Assembly (NCBI RefSeq): GCF_001068775.1
Contig: NZ_JWAJ01000008.1
Span: forward strand, 1-39,005
From: Streptococcus pseudopneumoniae
GTDB taxonomy: Bacteria > Bacillota > Bacilli > Lactobacillales > Streptococcaceae
Direction: 5' to 3'
DNA length: 39,005 bases
The translations under genes were made by a program, and so were the position numbers. The notes below the pieces were generated by a model, which saw only the letters and a list, made by a program, of their open reading frames with translations, did no database searches and was not told where the DNA came from. Positions 24,420 through 34,030 of the stretch are shown here, piece after piece. The stretch's first letter is position 1; every line of letters starts with the position of its first letter.

Positions 24420-27400
24420 TTATTCTTCGACTTTTTTCTTTCCCATTGCAGCCAGTCCAAGAATCGCTCCAACAGCACCTAAGGTTGCCAGTGTAGCCGT
24501 TTCTTTAGTTCCTGTCTCTGGGAGACTATGTTGACGATTTGCAGGCGCTTGATAGATATTGTCGTGTGAGCTTGCAGGAGCTACCAGAGTCTGTTCATCT
24601 TTGTATTCTGGGAGTTCATGGACAGCTGCCTCTGCTCCATTGACACCACCTGTGAACTCTGGGGCTTCTCCACGAATAGCTGCTTCTGCACCATTTACGC
24701 CACCAGTAAACTCTGGTACCTCGTTGATAGCCGCTTCTGCGCCATTTACGCCACCTGTGAACTCTGGATCTTCTCCACGAACAGCTGCTTCTGCGCCATT
24801 TACGCCACCAATAAACTCTGGTACCTCGTTGATAGCCGCTTCTGCGCCATTGACATTACCAGTAAACTCTGGATCTTCTCCACGAATAGCTGCTTCTGCG
24901 CCATTTACGCCACCAGTAAACTCTGGATCTTCTCCACGAACAGCTGCTTCTGCGCCATTGACACCACCTGTGAACTCTGGTACTTCATGAATCGCTGGAT
25001 CTGTTTTACCTATTTCAACTTTCTTAGTTCCGACTAGTACAATCTCATCTTGTGGTTCTTCAACAACTTCGCGAAGTTTTTCAGTACGGCTTCCATCCAA
25101 TGCTACTTCGGTGATGATACGTTCTTTACCTTCACGACCTACTTGAGACACGCTAGTTTTACCTTCTGGAAGAGTTGGATCTTCTTGCTTCACTGTCTTG
25201 AAGCCTCTTGGTTCTTCAACTACCTCAAGACTTGGTTGACTAAAGCTCAATTCTTTAACATCTTCAGCTGGCTCAGATGTTCCTTCATAAGTACCAACTT
25301 CGATGACACGATCTTGAGCTTCTTCACGTTCAACCTTAACTGTCTTACGTGTATCTCCATCTACTTCTACATAAGTCGTTACTTGACCTGCTTTACCATC
25401 TGAAACAACTTGTTCCTTACCTTTAGCTAGGAAGGCATTCTCACGACGAACAGTATTAAAGGCAATTGGTTCTGTGGTTACTTCAAGACTTGGTTGCGTT
25501 TGAACTAAGACCTTATCTCCTTCAGTTGGAACTGTTGAATGTTTCACTTCCTCTTTCGGAGCAGCTTGAAGTTGATTGATAGAAGCTAGGGCAGCTTGTA
25601 AAGCTTTATCTACTGCATCTTGAGTCTTAGCTTCTTCGATAGCAACAAGAGCTTGCTCTGCCAACTCAACCAGTTTCTTCTTAGCTTCCTTATCGCTACC
25701 TAGTTCAGTAGTCTTTCTTCGGATTGCCTCAGCTAAACTTGACATTGCCTTTTCGTAGTCAATCGTTGGCTCTTCTGGTTTGCTTGGTTCTTCTGGTTTT
25801 GGATCCTCTTTTGGAGTTGCTTGAAGTTGATTGATAGCAGAGATACCAGTTGCCAAAGCCTTATCTACTGCATCCTGAGTCTTAGCTTCCTGGATAGCAG
25901 TGAGGGCTTGCTCTCCAAGTTCAACCAGTTTTTCCTGTGCAGCTACATCATCTACAAGTTCAGCAGCTTTTTTCTCGACTGCTGCGGCTAATTCTGCAAT
26001 CGCCTTATGGCGGTCAACTTTAGACTCTTCTGGTTTGCTTGGTTCTTCTGGTTTTGGTTCCTCTTTCGGAGTCGCTTGAAGTTGATTAATACCAGCTAGA
26101 GCATTTTCCAAAGCCTTATCTACTGCATCCTGAGTCTTAGCTTCCTGGATAGCAGTAAGAGCTTGTTCGGCCAACTCAACTAATTTCTTCTTAGCTTCTT
26201 TATCGTCACCAAGTTCTTTAGTCTTTCTTTCAATTGCTTCTGCCAGACTTGCCATAGCCTTGTCGTAGTTTGGCTCCTCTGGCTGGTCTGGTGTCGGTGT
26301 GTCATCTGAACCGTAGTTGTCTTCCTTATCAAGGATAGCTTGTAAGGTTGTAGCTGTCAGCATCAACTCTTGCGCATCGACAGTGCTTGCTGAAAGTTGT
26401 TCTGATAATTTGTCCAAGTTTGACTTGAAGGCTTGACGCGCCTCTGGAGTGTTTTTCAAGGCTGTTTGGTCAAATTTAGCCAATTCATCCTTCCAGTTCT
26501 TCATAGCTTGAACTAATTCTTCTTTGGAATAAAGAGCGCTATCTTCACCACGAGTGATGAACTGGTCAACTTGGATACCAATATTTCTAGAGGTATCATT
26601 TCGTTTTGGATCCAATTGCAAGGTTACAGCATGCCAACCTTCTTCTAGCCCAGTCAAACGAACGAGAGTCTGATCGCCTTGACGTGTAGCTGCTGTACCA
26701 CTGAAGTACTTCTTGCCATTGACATCAGTGGCATTTCCTTGACCATCTTGATACTCAAGTTCTTTACCATCCAGAGTTACCTTGTAGATACCATGTCCAG
26801 GATCAACAAAACCTTTGATTTCAAGACCTGTTCCGTAGAAGTAAGCTGTTACGCTAGCATTTTTCTTTTGCTCTTCAGTCAAACGACCAAATGATGCCCA
26901 AGACTCAGTGTTTTGGTATTTGCCAGAAGAATTGGTTTCATGATGCCAACCTAGGCTATAGTCAAGTTGACTGGCCTGATCATCGTGACTTACTTGATCT
27001 TTTTGAAGCAATTCAGCCTTCATTACTCGAACAGTTGCTTCAGTTGCAAATCCAAGCAAGGCATCGTCTGAAGCGCTAGTCATTTTCACTTTAAAGTCAA
27101 AGATTGAATCAGCTTGTTCAGTAAAGTCAATTGTCGGAATTGTCAAAGTCTTTTCTGTTTCACCATCTTGGAAGGTCAAATCAGCCGTTGTATCTTTATA
27201 AACCTTACCGTGAACCCCTGTTCCTGGCTCAGTCACGACATGAACTGTCGCAACTCCCTTGCTACCACCAACACGTTTGATGGTTACAGTAACTGGTTGG
27301 CCTTTTTGAACTTCATAGGTTGTTTCTTTCAACTCAAACATACCTTTACCAGCATTATTGAGCGTGTAGATCCCTTCAGTTGCAATAGCTTTGCCAGTTT

Positions 27401-29657
27401 TGTTGACGAGTTTGATGGTGTGTTCACCTGGAGCCAAGTCATCTGTTTCATAAACCATCTGGCTACGTTTACGAGCCGCATTATTAGTTTGTACGTCTGC
27501 AACCTTTTGACCATCCACATAAACTGACATTTCACCGTGGTTTGGATCCACTGTAGATACGACATAAGCCTTAGTTCCATTGAAACGGTAGGTTACGCTA
27601 GCATCTTTTTGATTGGTCCACATGGATGTTCCACGGACGCCTTCAGATTCGTCATACCAGGTTGTATTTGCTTTATCAGCTGTTGTATTTGAATGGTAAT
27701 CCAAGCCTAGAGGATAGCCATCTGTTTTTTCGATACTACTTGGTGTCTTATAAACAGAGAAGTTTGTCAAAATAGGGGTTGCTTGTGAATTCGTGATAGT
27801 CACACGAATCTTTTGGGCTTCTACAGGTTGACCTTGGACAAGACGACGATAACCAACAGTCGAACCCTCTCCATATGGAACCCAGCGACCATTGAGCTCA
27901 ACTTCAACCTTAAATCCTGAGATACGTTGACCTTTAGCGATATCTTCTTTGAGTTCGACTACGTCAAAGCGTCTCTTTTGACCGAGATCGACAGTAAATT
28001 CACCTGTCTTGGCATCATTTGACAATGCCCAACTAGTATCATCCTTACCATCGGTTAGGTTGCTTGCTTGGTACAAGTGATTCTTACGAGTAGAGCTTGC
28101 AGTAACTGTTGCGCCTTTAGCAAAATCAGTTGCATACATTTGATCCAAGGTTGCTCGGAATTCTTGCAAGCGAGCGACATCTGCTTCTGCGAATTTACCT
28201 TCTTTATTAGGTGGAATATTGAGGAGAAGCGGCGTTCCACGACCAACAGACTTGAAGTAGATATCCATCAAATCTTTGATTGATTTTGGCTGTTGATTAT
28301 CATGGTAGAACCAACCTGAACGGATAGAAACGTCTGCTTCACCGACAGAGTACATATCTCCTTCTGGGTCTCCATGGTTGAGATATTCATTCTTCACATC
28401 GTCAGTGATTTTAGCTTTCTTAACCTTATGCCAAACTGGATCTCCAGCGATACCACGTTCATTACCGATCCAACGGACACTTGTCGGTTGTGCAGAGAAG
28501 ATAGCGATATCTCCTTCAGCTTCCTTGATGTACTTGAACCATTCGTCAAAGGTGTAGGTTACTTTTTGAGCTCCACTACCACGCGCACCGTCCATCCAGA
28601 CTTCGATGAATTTACCATTGTTTCCGTATTTAGGATTTCCAAGGATTTCCTTAAGTTGATTGAGATAGTATTCGTTATACTCTTTTTCAGTTGAAACATG
28701 ATATTTAGGGTTATTAGCATCCCATGGTGATAGGTAAACACCCATATTCATGTCGTACTTAGTCGCTGATTTAGAGATTTCTTCGAGAAGGTCACCCTTA
28801 CCATCTTTCCATGGACTTGCAGCCACCGTATGGTCTGTGTATTTAGATGGATAAATCACAAAACCGTCGTGGTGTTTGACAACCATGATTGTTCGTTTGA
28901 ACCCAGCATCCTTCAAAGTCTTAATCCACTGGTCTGTGTCAAGATTTGTTGGATTAAAGTACTCAGGATTTTCTCTACCATTTCCCCACTCAGAGTTGGT
29001 GTAGGTATTCATTCCATAGTGGATGAAGGCAGCCAATTCTTCCTTGTGGTAGTCCAACTGAGCCTTGCTTGGAAGTGGTCCATAATTTCCAATTTCTGTT
29101 TCTTCGTCTTTTGGATCCACTACTGGAGTTGCAGGAGTTACTGGTTTTGGATCTTCAATTTTTTCGTATTCAAAAATAACTTGGTTCACTCCTTTATGTT
29201 GAATTGTTGCTTCTTGGCTTGCGTTGACTGCACGGTAGCCTGTGATTTCTTTAGCTTGGAATGTGTGAACAAAGGAAACTTCATATTCTTTACCATCGTT
29301 ATTATCCACAGTTGCAGTTGCCAATTCTTGGTCGGTACCTTTCAAACGGTAACGAAGGTCGAAGGAACCTTTATTGACTTTATAAACAACCTTAATAACG
29401 CGAGTTCCTGCAGGAGCCTTGCTCACAACGCTATAATCATCTCCCCAAGCATCTTTCAGTTGCTTGTTGACAGCTTTTCCGTCAATTGAGACAATCTCAT
29501 ATTTGTCTTTATTCTTCTTGTAGAAGTCAGTCTTCTCAATTTCTGTTTTATAGTCATAGTCAAATTGAGCTCCAACTTCTGTCTTTTCAACAAAAGTATC
29601 GTTTTCTTTGACTGGATTATCTTTCTGGTCTACGTGTTCGATAACAACTCGTCCATA
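24420..29657 (-). CDS. C-terminal part of a split cell-wall protein: GH29 fucosidase, G5, LPXTG
   Basis: The frame is open for 77 codons above its first GTG (29426) up to the TAA at 29658, which is in frame with the upstream protease. Domains counted from 29426 are: MucBP-like (about 10-90); GH29 alpha-L-fucosidase (about 109-420, with VWMDGARG holding the likely Asp nucleophile); F5/8-type carbohydrate binding (about 430-560); two related beta-sandwich modules around a Calx-beta-like domain (about 575-955); three 80-residue helical repeats (about 1050-1290); two G5 domains (about 1295-1460); seven PEFTGGVNGAEAA repeats; LPETG at 1635. It has no signal peptide or ribosome binding site of its own, so it is probably not made or exported. 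Confidence 0.85.
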   Translation of the reverse strand, partial: YGRVVIEHVDQKDNPVKENDTFVEKTEVGAQFDYDYKTEIEKTDFYKKNKDKYEIVSIDGKAVNKQLKDAWGDDYSVVSKAPAGTRVIKVVYKVNKGSFDLRYRLKGTDQELATATVDNNDGKEYEVSFVHTFQAKEITGYRAVNASQEATIQHKGVNQVIFEYEKIEDPKPVTPATPVVDPKDEETEIGNYGPLPSKAQLDYHKEELAAFIHYGMNTYTNSEWGNGRENPEYFNPTNLDTDQWIKTLKDAGFKRTIMVVKHHDGFVIYPSKYTDHTVAASPWKDGKGDLLEEISKSATKYDMNMGVYLSPWDANNPKYHVSTEKEYNEYYLNQLKEILGNPKYGNNGKFIEVWMDGARGSGAQKVTYTFDEWFKYIKEAEGDIAIFSAQPTSVRWIGNERGIAGDPVWHKVKKAKITDDVKNEYLNHGDPEGDMYSVGEADVSIRSGWFYHDNQQPKSIKDLMDIYFKSVGRGTPLLLNIPPNKEGKFAEADVARLQEFRATLDQMYATDFAKGATVTASSTRKNHLYQASNLTDGKDDTSWALSNDAKTGEFTVDLGQKRRFDVVELKEDIAKGQRISGFKVEVELNGRWVPYGEGSTVGYRRLVQGQPVEAQKIRVTITNSQATPILTNFSVYKTPSSIEKTDGYPLGLDYHSNTTADKANTTWYDESEGVRGTSMWTNQKDASVTYRFNGTKAYVVSTVDPNHGEMSVYVDGQKVADVQTNNAARKRSQMVYETDDLAPGEHTIKLVNKTGKAIATEGIYTLNNAGKGMFELKETTYEVQKGQPVTVTIKRVGGSKGVATVHVVTEPGTGVHGKVYKDTTADLTFQDGETEKTLTIPTIDFTEQADSIFDFKVKMTSASDDALLGFATEATVRVMKAELLQKDQVSHDDQASQLDYSLGWHHETNSSGKYQNTESWASFGRLTEEQKKNASVTAYFYGTGLEIKGFVDPGHGIYKVTLDGKELEYQDGQGNATDVNGKKYFSGTAATRQGDQTLVRLTGLEEGWHAVTLQLDPKRNDTSRNIGIQVDQFITRGEDSALYSKEELVQAMKNWKDELAKFDQTALKNTPEARQAFKSNLDKLSEQLSASTVDAQELMLTATTLQAILDKEDNYGSDDTPTPDQPEEPNYDKAMASLAEAIERKTKELGDDKEAKKKLVELAEQALTAIQEAKTQDAVDKALENALAGINQLQATPKEEPKPEEPSKPEESKVDRHKAIAELAAAVEKKAAELVDDVAAQEKLVELGEQALTAIQEAKTQDAVDKALATGISAINQLQATPKEDPKPEEPSKPEEPTIDYEKAMSSLAEAIRRKTTELGSDKEAKKKLVELAEQALVAIEEAKTQDAVDKALQAALASINQLQAAPKEEVKHSTVPTEGDKVLVQTQPSLEVTTEPIAFNTVRRENAFLAKGKEQVVSDGKAGQVTTYVEVDGDTRKTVKVEREEAQDRVIEVGTYEGTSEPAEDVKELSFSQPSLEVVEEPRGFKTVKQEDPTLPEGKTSVSQVGREGKERIITEVALDGSRTEKLREVVEEPQDEIVLVGTKKVEIGKTDPAIHEVPEFTGGVNGAEAAVRGEDPEFTGGVNGAEAAIRGEDPEFTGNVNGAEAAINEVPEFIGGVNGAEAAVRGEDPEFTGGVNGAEAAINEVPEFTGGVNGAEAAIRGEAPEFTGGVNGAEAAVHELPEYKDEQTLVAPASSHDNIYQAPANRQHSLPETGTKETATLATLGAVGAILGLAAMGKKKVEE
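24610..24995 (-). repeat. Seven tandem repeats of 17-18 codons
   Basis: The protein unit PEFTGGVNGAEAA recurs seven times, with linkers of the RGED or INEV type giving 54- and 51-bp units. It lies in the wall-spanning region before the LPETG. Units of three-base multiples keep other frames open, which creates false reading frames on the plus strand. Confidence 0.9.
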
Positions 29658-31058
29658 TTAAACACCTTCAAGAAGAGTTGCTACACCACTTTTATCGAAA
29701 GAATATTTGTTTTCACCGATAACAGCTGTCTTATTTCTGAGCATTTCTCCCTCTGGAGTAAAGTAATAACGATTGCCGTTATCGCCTTGATACCAGCCTT
29801 TAACACCGTATTTATCAATGATTTCTTTGACCCATGCCAATTGTTCTGGTGAGAGGACAACCCCTCCTCCAAAGCGATCTTTTTCAGCAATGTTCGCATT
29901 ATCAACAGTACCACGTTGGTGGATCCCAATGACCTTACCATCACCGTTAATAATTCCACCACCAGAAAGACCTGAAACAGAAGTCAAACGATAGGTAACA
30001 CCTACAGCTCCATTTTCATCGTACTTTTCAGTATCTCTAACGACACCGTCTGCCTTATACAATTGACCAGGAACAATTGGTTCCTTCAATTCTGGAGAAG
30101 TTGAATCTGTCGGATAGCCAATTGTGCTCACTGGTTCTCCAGCTTTGTATTCCCGATGCTCTGCTAGAGGAGTAAAGGTAGCCGCCTTATTTGGACTTGC
30201 AATTGAAAGTGGAACTGGAGCTACAACCAAGGCTAAGTCATTCTTATAGCCTTCACCGAATTTTTCTGTATTCCAGAAATGAATATCCTTTTCCTTGAAC
30301 AAAATAGTGTTCCCTGAAGTTGGTAAAGAATTATTCTTAGCAGTATTTGAACCTACATTGTAATAGAACTTAGCAGTGTCACCGCCTAAGATATTACCAG
30401 CATTGGTTTCGGCATCCTTCTTCAAGAAATTGTGAGCCACTGTCAACATGATGTTTGGAGCCACAAAGATACCAGAGCCAGAATTGAGGTAACGCTGAGT
30501 TCCACCACCTGCTAGAGGTGAACTGAAAATTGTATAAACCATAGCTGCTGATGTAGCCGGTTGACCTTCATAATTGATATGCTTAAGGTCTTGTCCGCCA
30601 TTGATAATGGCTCTATTTTCTTTTTCGCCTTCAGATGGAGCTACTTCTGTAGGTTTCAAGATGCTCTTAGTCTCTACTTGTGGACTTTCTTTCTCTGAAA
30701 CAATGGCTGAAGTGTCCAGTTTTTTCACTGGTGTATCAGGATAAGCACGGTCAGGAATTTCTTCAGGGAGTGAATCGCCAGCCACTTCAGCAGTTTTCCC
30801 TTCCTCTGCCACTTTCTCGACAGCAGGTTCTGTTTTTTCAGTTACTTCTCCCTTAACTGCTTCTTCTTTTTCATGATCTACATCTACCACTTCTTTTGCT
30901 TGACTATCTACTTCAAGTTTTGGTTCTGTCACAAGTTCACTAGCCGCAACATTACCAGATGCAAAAAAAGCAAGACCGACTGCTACAGAAGCAACACCAA
31001 CAGTCAGTTTACAAATACTAAATATTCTACCTTTTTCCAAAAATATTGTTTCATCCAA
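29658..31058 (-). CDS. N-terminal part of the split protein: V8-like serine protease
   Basis: This part is 466 codons long. It has a YSIRK-like signal (FSICKLTVGVASVAVGLAFF) and a Glu/Val-rich linker (about 40-150). A trypsin/V8-type protease domain follows (about 150-420) with His in LTVAHNF, Asp in KNDLALV and Ser in SGLSGGGI. The end is a wall-binding-type repeat (GWYQGDNGNRYYF) just before the stop. All three catalytic residues are present. The only start in this frame is TTG 31058, two bases after AGGAG; the better ATG 31054 is out of frame. If made, it would be secreted without a wall anchor. Confidence 0.82.
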   Translation of the reverse strand: MDETIFLEKGRIFSICKLTVGVASVAVGLAFFASGNVAASELVTEPKLEVDSQAKEVVDVDHEKEEAVKGEVTEKTEPAVEKVAEEGKTAEVAGDSLPEEIPDRAYPDTPVKKLDTSAIVSEKESPQVETKSILKPTEVAPSEGEKENRAIINGGQDLKHINYEGQPATSAAMVYTIFSSPLAGGGTQRYLNSGSGIFVAPNIMLTVAHNFLKKDAETNAGNILGGDTAKFYYNVGSNTAKNNSLPTSGNTILFKEKDIHFWNTEKFGEGYKNDLALVVAPVPLSIASPNKAATFTPLAEHREYKAGEPVSTIGYPTDSTSPELKEPIVPGQLYKADGVVRDTEKYDENGAVGVTYRLTSVSGLSGGGIINGDGKVIGIHQRGTVDNANIAEKDRFGGGVVLSPEQLAWVKEIIDKYGVKGWYQGDNGNRYYFTPEGEMLRNKTAVIGENKYSFDKSGVATLLEGV

Positions 31059-31184
31059 TACTCCTAATCTTCTAGAGCAGTCAGCTACTGCCCGAGCCCA
31101 GCTTTAGCTGGCGACATTTTTTGTTTGATTCCCTAGCCTAAAACTCTGCTCCTAAGCTATTTATTTTTTGATAAGTCCTTTTGT

Positions 31185-31291
31185 AGAAATCGCTTACATT
31201 TTTAAAAAATAAAATAATGCTTCCATTAGCAAGAATTTTTCTAGAGTTTTCGCATTATTATAAATATACTATGTTATATTAAAAAATGCAA
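31185..31291 (-). promoter_or_regulatory. Promoter and cre site of the large surface-protein gene
   Basis: TTGCAT-N17-TATATT on the minus strand (-35 at 31286-31291, -10 at 31263-31268). About 65 bp downstream, TGTAAGCGATTTCT (31185-31198) matches the CcpA cre consensus except for one end base. The rest of the leader (31066-31184) holds a CCAGC/GCTGG hairpin and no gene. Confidence 0.6.
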
Positions 31292-31345
31292 GGGTTTTCA
31301 AAGTTTTAACTAGATTTTTACTAAATGATTATTTTACTATTTATG

Positions 31346-31383
31346 ACTAAAAAATCCTAAATTGGCAAGGCCAACTTAGGATT
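31346..31383 (-). terminator. Terminator at the end of nanK
   Basis: On the minus strand ATCCTAAGTTGG pairs with CCAATTTAGGAT (one G-U), followed by six T. The first arm overlaps the nanK stop codon. Confidence 0.88.
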
Positions 31384-32260
31384 GTTTTGTTTTGAAGTGA
31401 TAGTATGCACCAAGCATACCTGCAGTATTTTGATGATGCGCAAATTCTAATCTTGTTTTTTCCGCTAGACTTGGAACAAGCGCATTTTTTAGAGCTTTAC
31501 GAATTTTTGGTTTCAAAATCGCTTCCTGCACCATAATACCACCACCTAGTATAACAACCTCGGGATTGGCAACATAACAAATGTTAGCAAGACCTTTCCC
31601 AAGATAGTCTACCATACGGTCAATTCCCTCCATACAGAGTTTATTGCCTTCTGTAGCTTCTTTGAAAATTCTACGACCATTCCAATGAGCCACTTCCTCA
31701 TCATGAGCCTTGGCTACATACTCAACCAAGGCAGTTGTAGAAGCTAGATCTTGGAAGTCTCCATCTTGCATGTGCATGTAGCCAACTTCACAGGCAGAAT
31801 TACTAAAGCCATGGAAAACTTGGCCATCAATGATTAAGCAACCACCGATACCTGTTCCAATTGTCAAGCAAAGAGTAATACTTGCGTCCTTTCCAGATCC
31901 TGATACAGCTTCCGCAAGACCTGCGCAGTTGACATCATTTTCAATTTCACAAGGAATTCCAAAACTTTCTTCAATTTCCTTTTTAAATTGAGTACCGGCA
32001 TAATTTGGAATCTGTGGACCTGCATAGAAAATCTCACCCTTATCAGGGTCAACCATTCCCGCAGAGGAAATGGCGACACCTGACACTGGACCTTTTTCTA
32101 GATAGCTAGCTACGATATCTTTTGTTTTTTGTAAAATGTGGGGACCACCCTTATGAGCCTCAGTTGCTACTTCGTGAGACTCTACAAGTTGTCCATCTTG
32201 GTCAATCAAACCGTATTTGATATTAGTTCCACCAATATCAATTGCAACATAATTAGCCAT
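31376..32260 (-). CDS. nanK: ROK-family N-acetylmannosamine kinase
   Basis: This 294-aa sugar kinase has the ROK phosphate loop DIGGTNIKYGLID, the catalytic Asp in ENDVNCAGLAEA, and GTGIGG. The usual ROK zinc-binding Cys cluster after GH is absent; the region reads CEVGYMHMQDGD. Its place next to the lyase implies phosphorylation of ManNAc to ManNAc-6-P. It starts 15 bp after the lyase stop and ends in a terminator, so it closes the operon. Specificity is inferred from context. Confidence 0.88.
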   Translation of the reverse strand: MANYVAIDIGGTNIKYGLIDQDGQLVESHEVATEAHKGGPHILQKTKDIVASYLEKGPVSGVAISSAGMVDPDKGEIFYAGPQIPNYAGTQFKKEIEESFGIPCEIENDVNCAGLAEAVSGSGKDASITLCLTIGTGIGGCLIIDGQVFHGFSNSACEVGYMHMQDGDFQDLASTTALVEYVAKAHDEEVAHWNGRRIFKEATEGNKLCMEGIDRMVDYLGKGLANICYVANPEVVILGGGIMVQEAILKPKIRKALKNALVPSLAEKTRLEFAHHQNTAGMLGAYYHFKTKQS

Positions 32261-32275
32261 AAAGCCTCCTGTTGA

Positions 32276-33193
32276 TTAGAGGAAACGCTCCTTAGTTTCA
32301 CGAATTAATGCCGCAGCTGCTTCAACAACTGGACGATCTTCTTCTGTAACTGGAGTCAATGGTGAACGAACAGATCCGATGTTAAGTCCTTCATTAATTT
32401 TCAAGACTTCTTTGATGACACAGTACATATTACCATGTGCTGCAGTCAATTTACCGATGATAGCGTTGATAGCGTATTGCAATTCACGCGCTGTTTCTAG
32501 GTCTTTATCCGCAATCAATTGGTTAAGTTTCAAGAAGAGTTCTGGCATAGCACCATAAGTACCACCGATACCAGCTTTTGCTCCCATGAGACGTCCGCCT
32601 AGGAATTGTTCGTCTGGACCATTAAAGACGATATGATCATCACCACCAAGACTAACAAAAGTTTGGATGTCTTGAACTGGCATTGAAGAATTTTTAACAC
32701 CAATGACACGTGGGTTTTTCAACATCTCTGTGTAGAGACTTGGAGTCAAAGCAACACCTGCCAATTGAGGAATGTTGTAGATGACATAGTCTGTGTTTGG
32801 AGCTGCAGCGCTGATGTCGTTCCAGTATTTAGCAACTGAGTACTCAGGCAAACGGAAGTAAATTGGTGGGATTGTTGCGATAGCATCTACTCCCAAACTT
32901 TCTGCATGACGAGCCAGTTCAATACTATCTTTGGTATTGTTGCAAGCCACATGAGCAATGATGGTCAATTTACCTTTAGCAACTGCCATGACTTCTTCCA
33001 AGATCAATTTGCGGTCTTCTACGCTTTGGTAGATACACTCACCTGAAGAACCATTGACATAAAGTCCTTGAACACCTTTATCAATAAAGTATTGTACCAA
33101 GGCACGAGTACGTTCTGGGCTAACTTCACCCGCATCATCATAACATGCGTAGAAGGCAGGAATGACACCTTCATATTTTTTTAAATCTGACAT
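32276..33193 (-). CDS. nanA: N-acetylneuraminate lyase
   Basis: This 305-aa protein of the DHDPS/NAL aldolase family has the substrate-carboxylate loop NGSSGE, the Tyr in DYVIYNIP, and the Schiff-base Lys in VIGVKNSS. It cleaves Neu5Ac to ManNAc and pyruvate in the cytoplasm. It is the first gene after a promoter with NanR-like and cre sites and is followed by nanK. Note that in pneumococcus the symbol nanA usually means the sialidase. Confidence 0.92.
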   Translation of the reverse strand: MSDLKKYEGVIPAFYACYDDAGEVSPERTRALVQYFIDKGVQGLYVNGSSGECIYQSVEDRKLILEEVMAVAKGKLTIIAHVACNNTKDSIELARHAESLGVDAIATIPPIYFRLPEYSVAKYWNDISAAAPNTDYVIYNIPQLAGVALTPSLYTEMLKNPRVIGVKNSSMPVQDIQTFVSLGGDDHIVFNGPDEQFLGGRLMGAKAGIGGTYGAMPELFLKLNQLIADKDLETARELQYAINAIIGKLTAAHGNMYCVIKEVLKINEGLNIGSVRSPLTPVTEEDRPVVEAAAALIRETKERFL

Positions 33194-33252
33194 AGATTTC
33201 TCCTAAGATTTTTTTATTTTCTGCTCTGGGCAGATTACTTCTTTACTGTTTA

Positions 33253-33351
33253 AGTATACACCTTGCAAAAAACGCTTTCAATACATTCTGATCACTTAGA
33301 TTCTAATTTCTAGTTATTATTTGAATATTTTCTCAATTGAAAGTAGTTTCA
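33253..33351 (-). promoter_or_regulatory. nanA-nanK promoter with cre and NanR-like operator
   Basis: TTGAAA (33276-33281), 17 bp, TATACT (33253-33258). A cre (TGAAAGCGTTTTTT, 33267-33280) covers the -35. A near-palindrome TGAAACTACTTTCA (33338-33351) lies 57 bp upstream of the -35, an activator-like position. The same layout recurs before nanE. Confidence 0.75.
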
Positions 33352-33359
33352 TCTCACTT

Positions 33360-34010
33360 TCATTCTGATTGGTATTTGGCAAATAATTTTTCAATCAATC
33401 CTGTTTGCCAAAAGGCAAGGAGGCCAAAGCCAAATAGTAGAAAGGCAGAGCCACCCAGTACAAGAGTAAAGCCTGATAGATAGAGAAGCATCATGATTAA
33501 TAAAATAATCGCAAGCATCAAGAAGAACCACACGAAGTTAAAGCTAACTAAGAGCAAGCCCTTTTGGAGTACTTCTTTCCAAGTCAAGTCATAGCGTGCT
33601 GCAATTGGATAGCTAGCCAACATAACCAGAGTTAAAAATATTAGAATTCCTAAGCAAATGGCTTTAATGAGCTGGAAGCCTAGGCCTGTTTGCCCCCAGA
33701 ATAGAGACAAGTCAACTACACTAATTAGAAAAATTCCTAGTTCCAACAAACCTAACTGGAGGCCTAATTTCAAATTTTGCTTAAAGGCTCTCATATACGT
33801 TTTAAAAACAGGAACACGACGACTACTCTTAACTTCGAAGATTGTCTGATAGAGACTAATTTTTGCTACTCCGATTGTCACAATAGGCAAACAAGACACA
33901 ACAAAAAGTAGGTTGACCGTCACGATATCTAACACTTTCTCACAAAATCGCATAAGAAAGTTATCCGTATCGAATGCTGCTTTTATCAATCCAGATCCTT
34001 TATGTGCCAT
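33360..34010 (-). CDS. YesL-like DUF624 membrane protein
   Basis: This 216-aa protein has five to six transmembrane segments and an N-terminal FCEKVLDIVTVNLLFVVSCL followed by PIVTIGVAKISLYQ, the DUF624/YesL pattern. Members lie in many carbohydrate ABC-transporter operons of Firmicutes and may help transporter assembly or regulation, but no function is established. It is 20 bp after yhcH. Its stop is just before the NanR-like operator of the next unit. Confidence 0.82.
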   Translation of the reverse strand: MAHKGSGLIKAAFDTDNFLMRFCEKVLDIVTVNLLFVVSCLPIVTIGVAKISLYQTIFEVKSSRRVPVFKTYMRAFKQNLKLGLQLGLLELGIFLISVVDLSLFWGQTGLGFQLIKAICLGILIFLTLVMLASYPIAARYDLTWKEVLQKGLLLVSFNFVWFFLMLAIILLIMMLLYLSGFTLVLGGSAFLLFGFGLLAFWQTGLIEKLFAKYQSE

Positions 34011-34030
34011 TGTTTGCTCCTCCTAACTGA

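Larger units (their letters stand above)
24420..31054 (-). pseudogene. Disrupted gene of one ~2.2-kaa YSIRK/LPXTG protease-fucosidase
   Basis: Two open frames lie in the same reading frame, separated only by TAA at 29658-29660. At the 5' end AGGAG is ideally spaced (6 bases) for ATG 31054, but that frame ends after 16 codons. Adding one T to the T5 run (31039-31043) would give MKQYFLEKGRIFSI, a normal YSIRK-type start. The YSIRK Arg is also Cys (FSICK). I read this as a decayed single gene; sequencing error at either lesion is the main alternative. Confidence 0.65.

Noticed and set aside
24559..25403. Plus-strand repeat-containing frames, at first sight a CRISPR-like or repeat protein array
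   Set aside because: The period is 51-54 bp with no separate spacers, and the minus strand encodes the PEFTGGVNGAEAA wall repeats in frame with LPETG.
29427..29660. Programmed readthrough of the TAA stop as the normal expression mode
   Set aside because: TAA followed by T is a poor readthrough context, and the frameshifted start and Cys in the YSIRK motif point to decay instead; kept only as a remote option.
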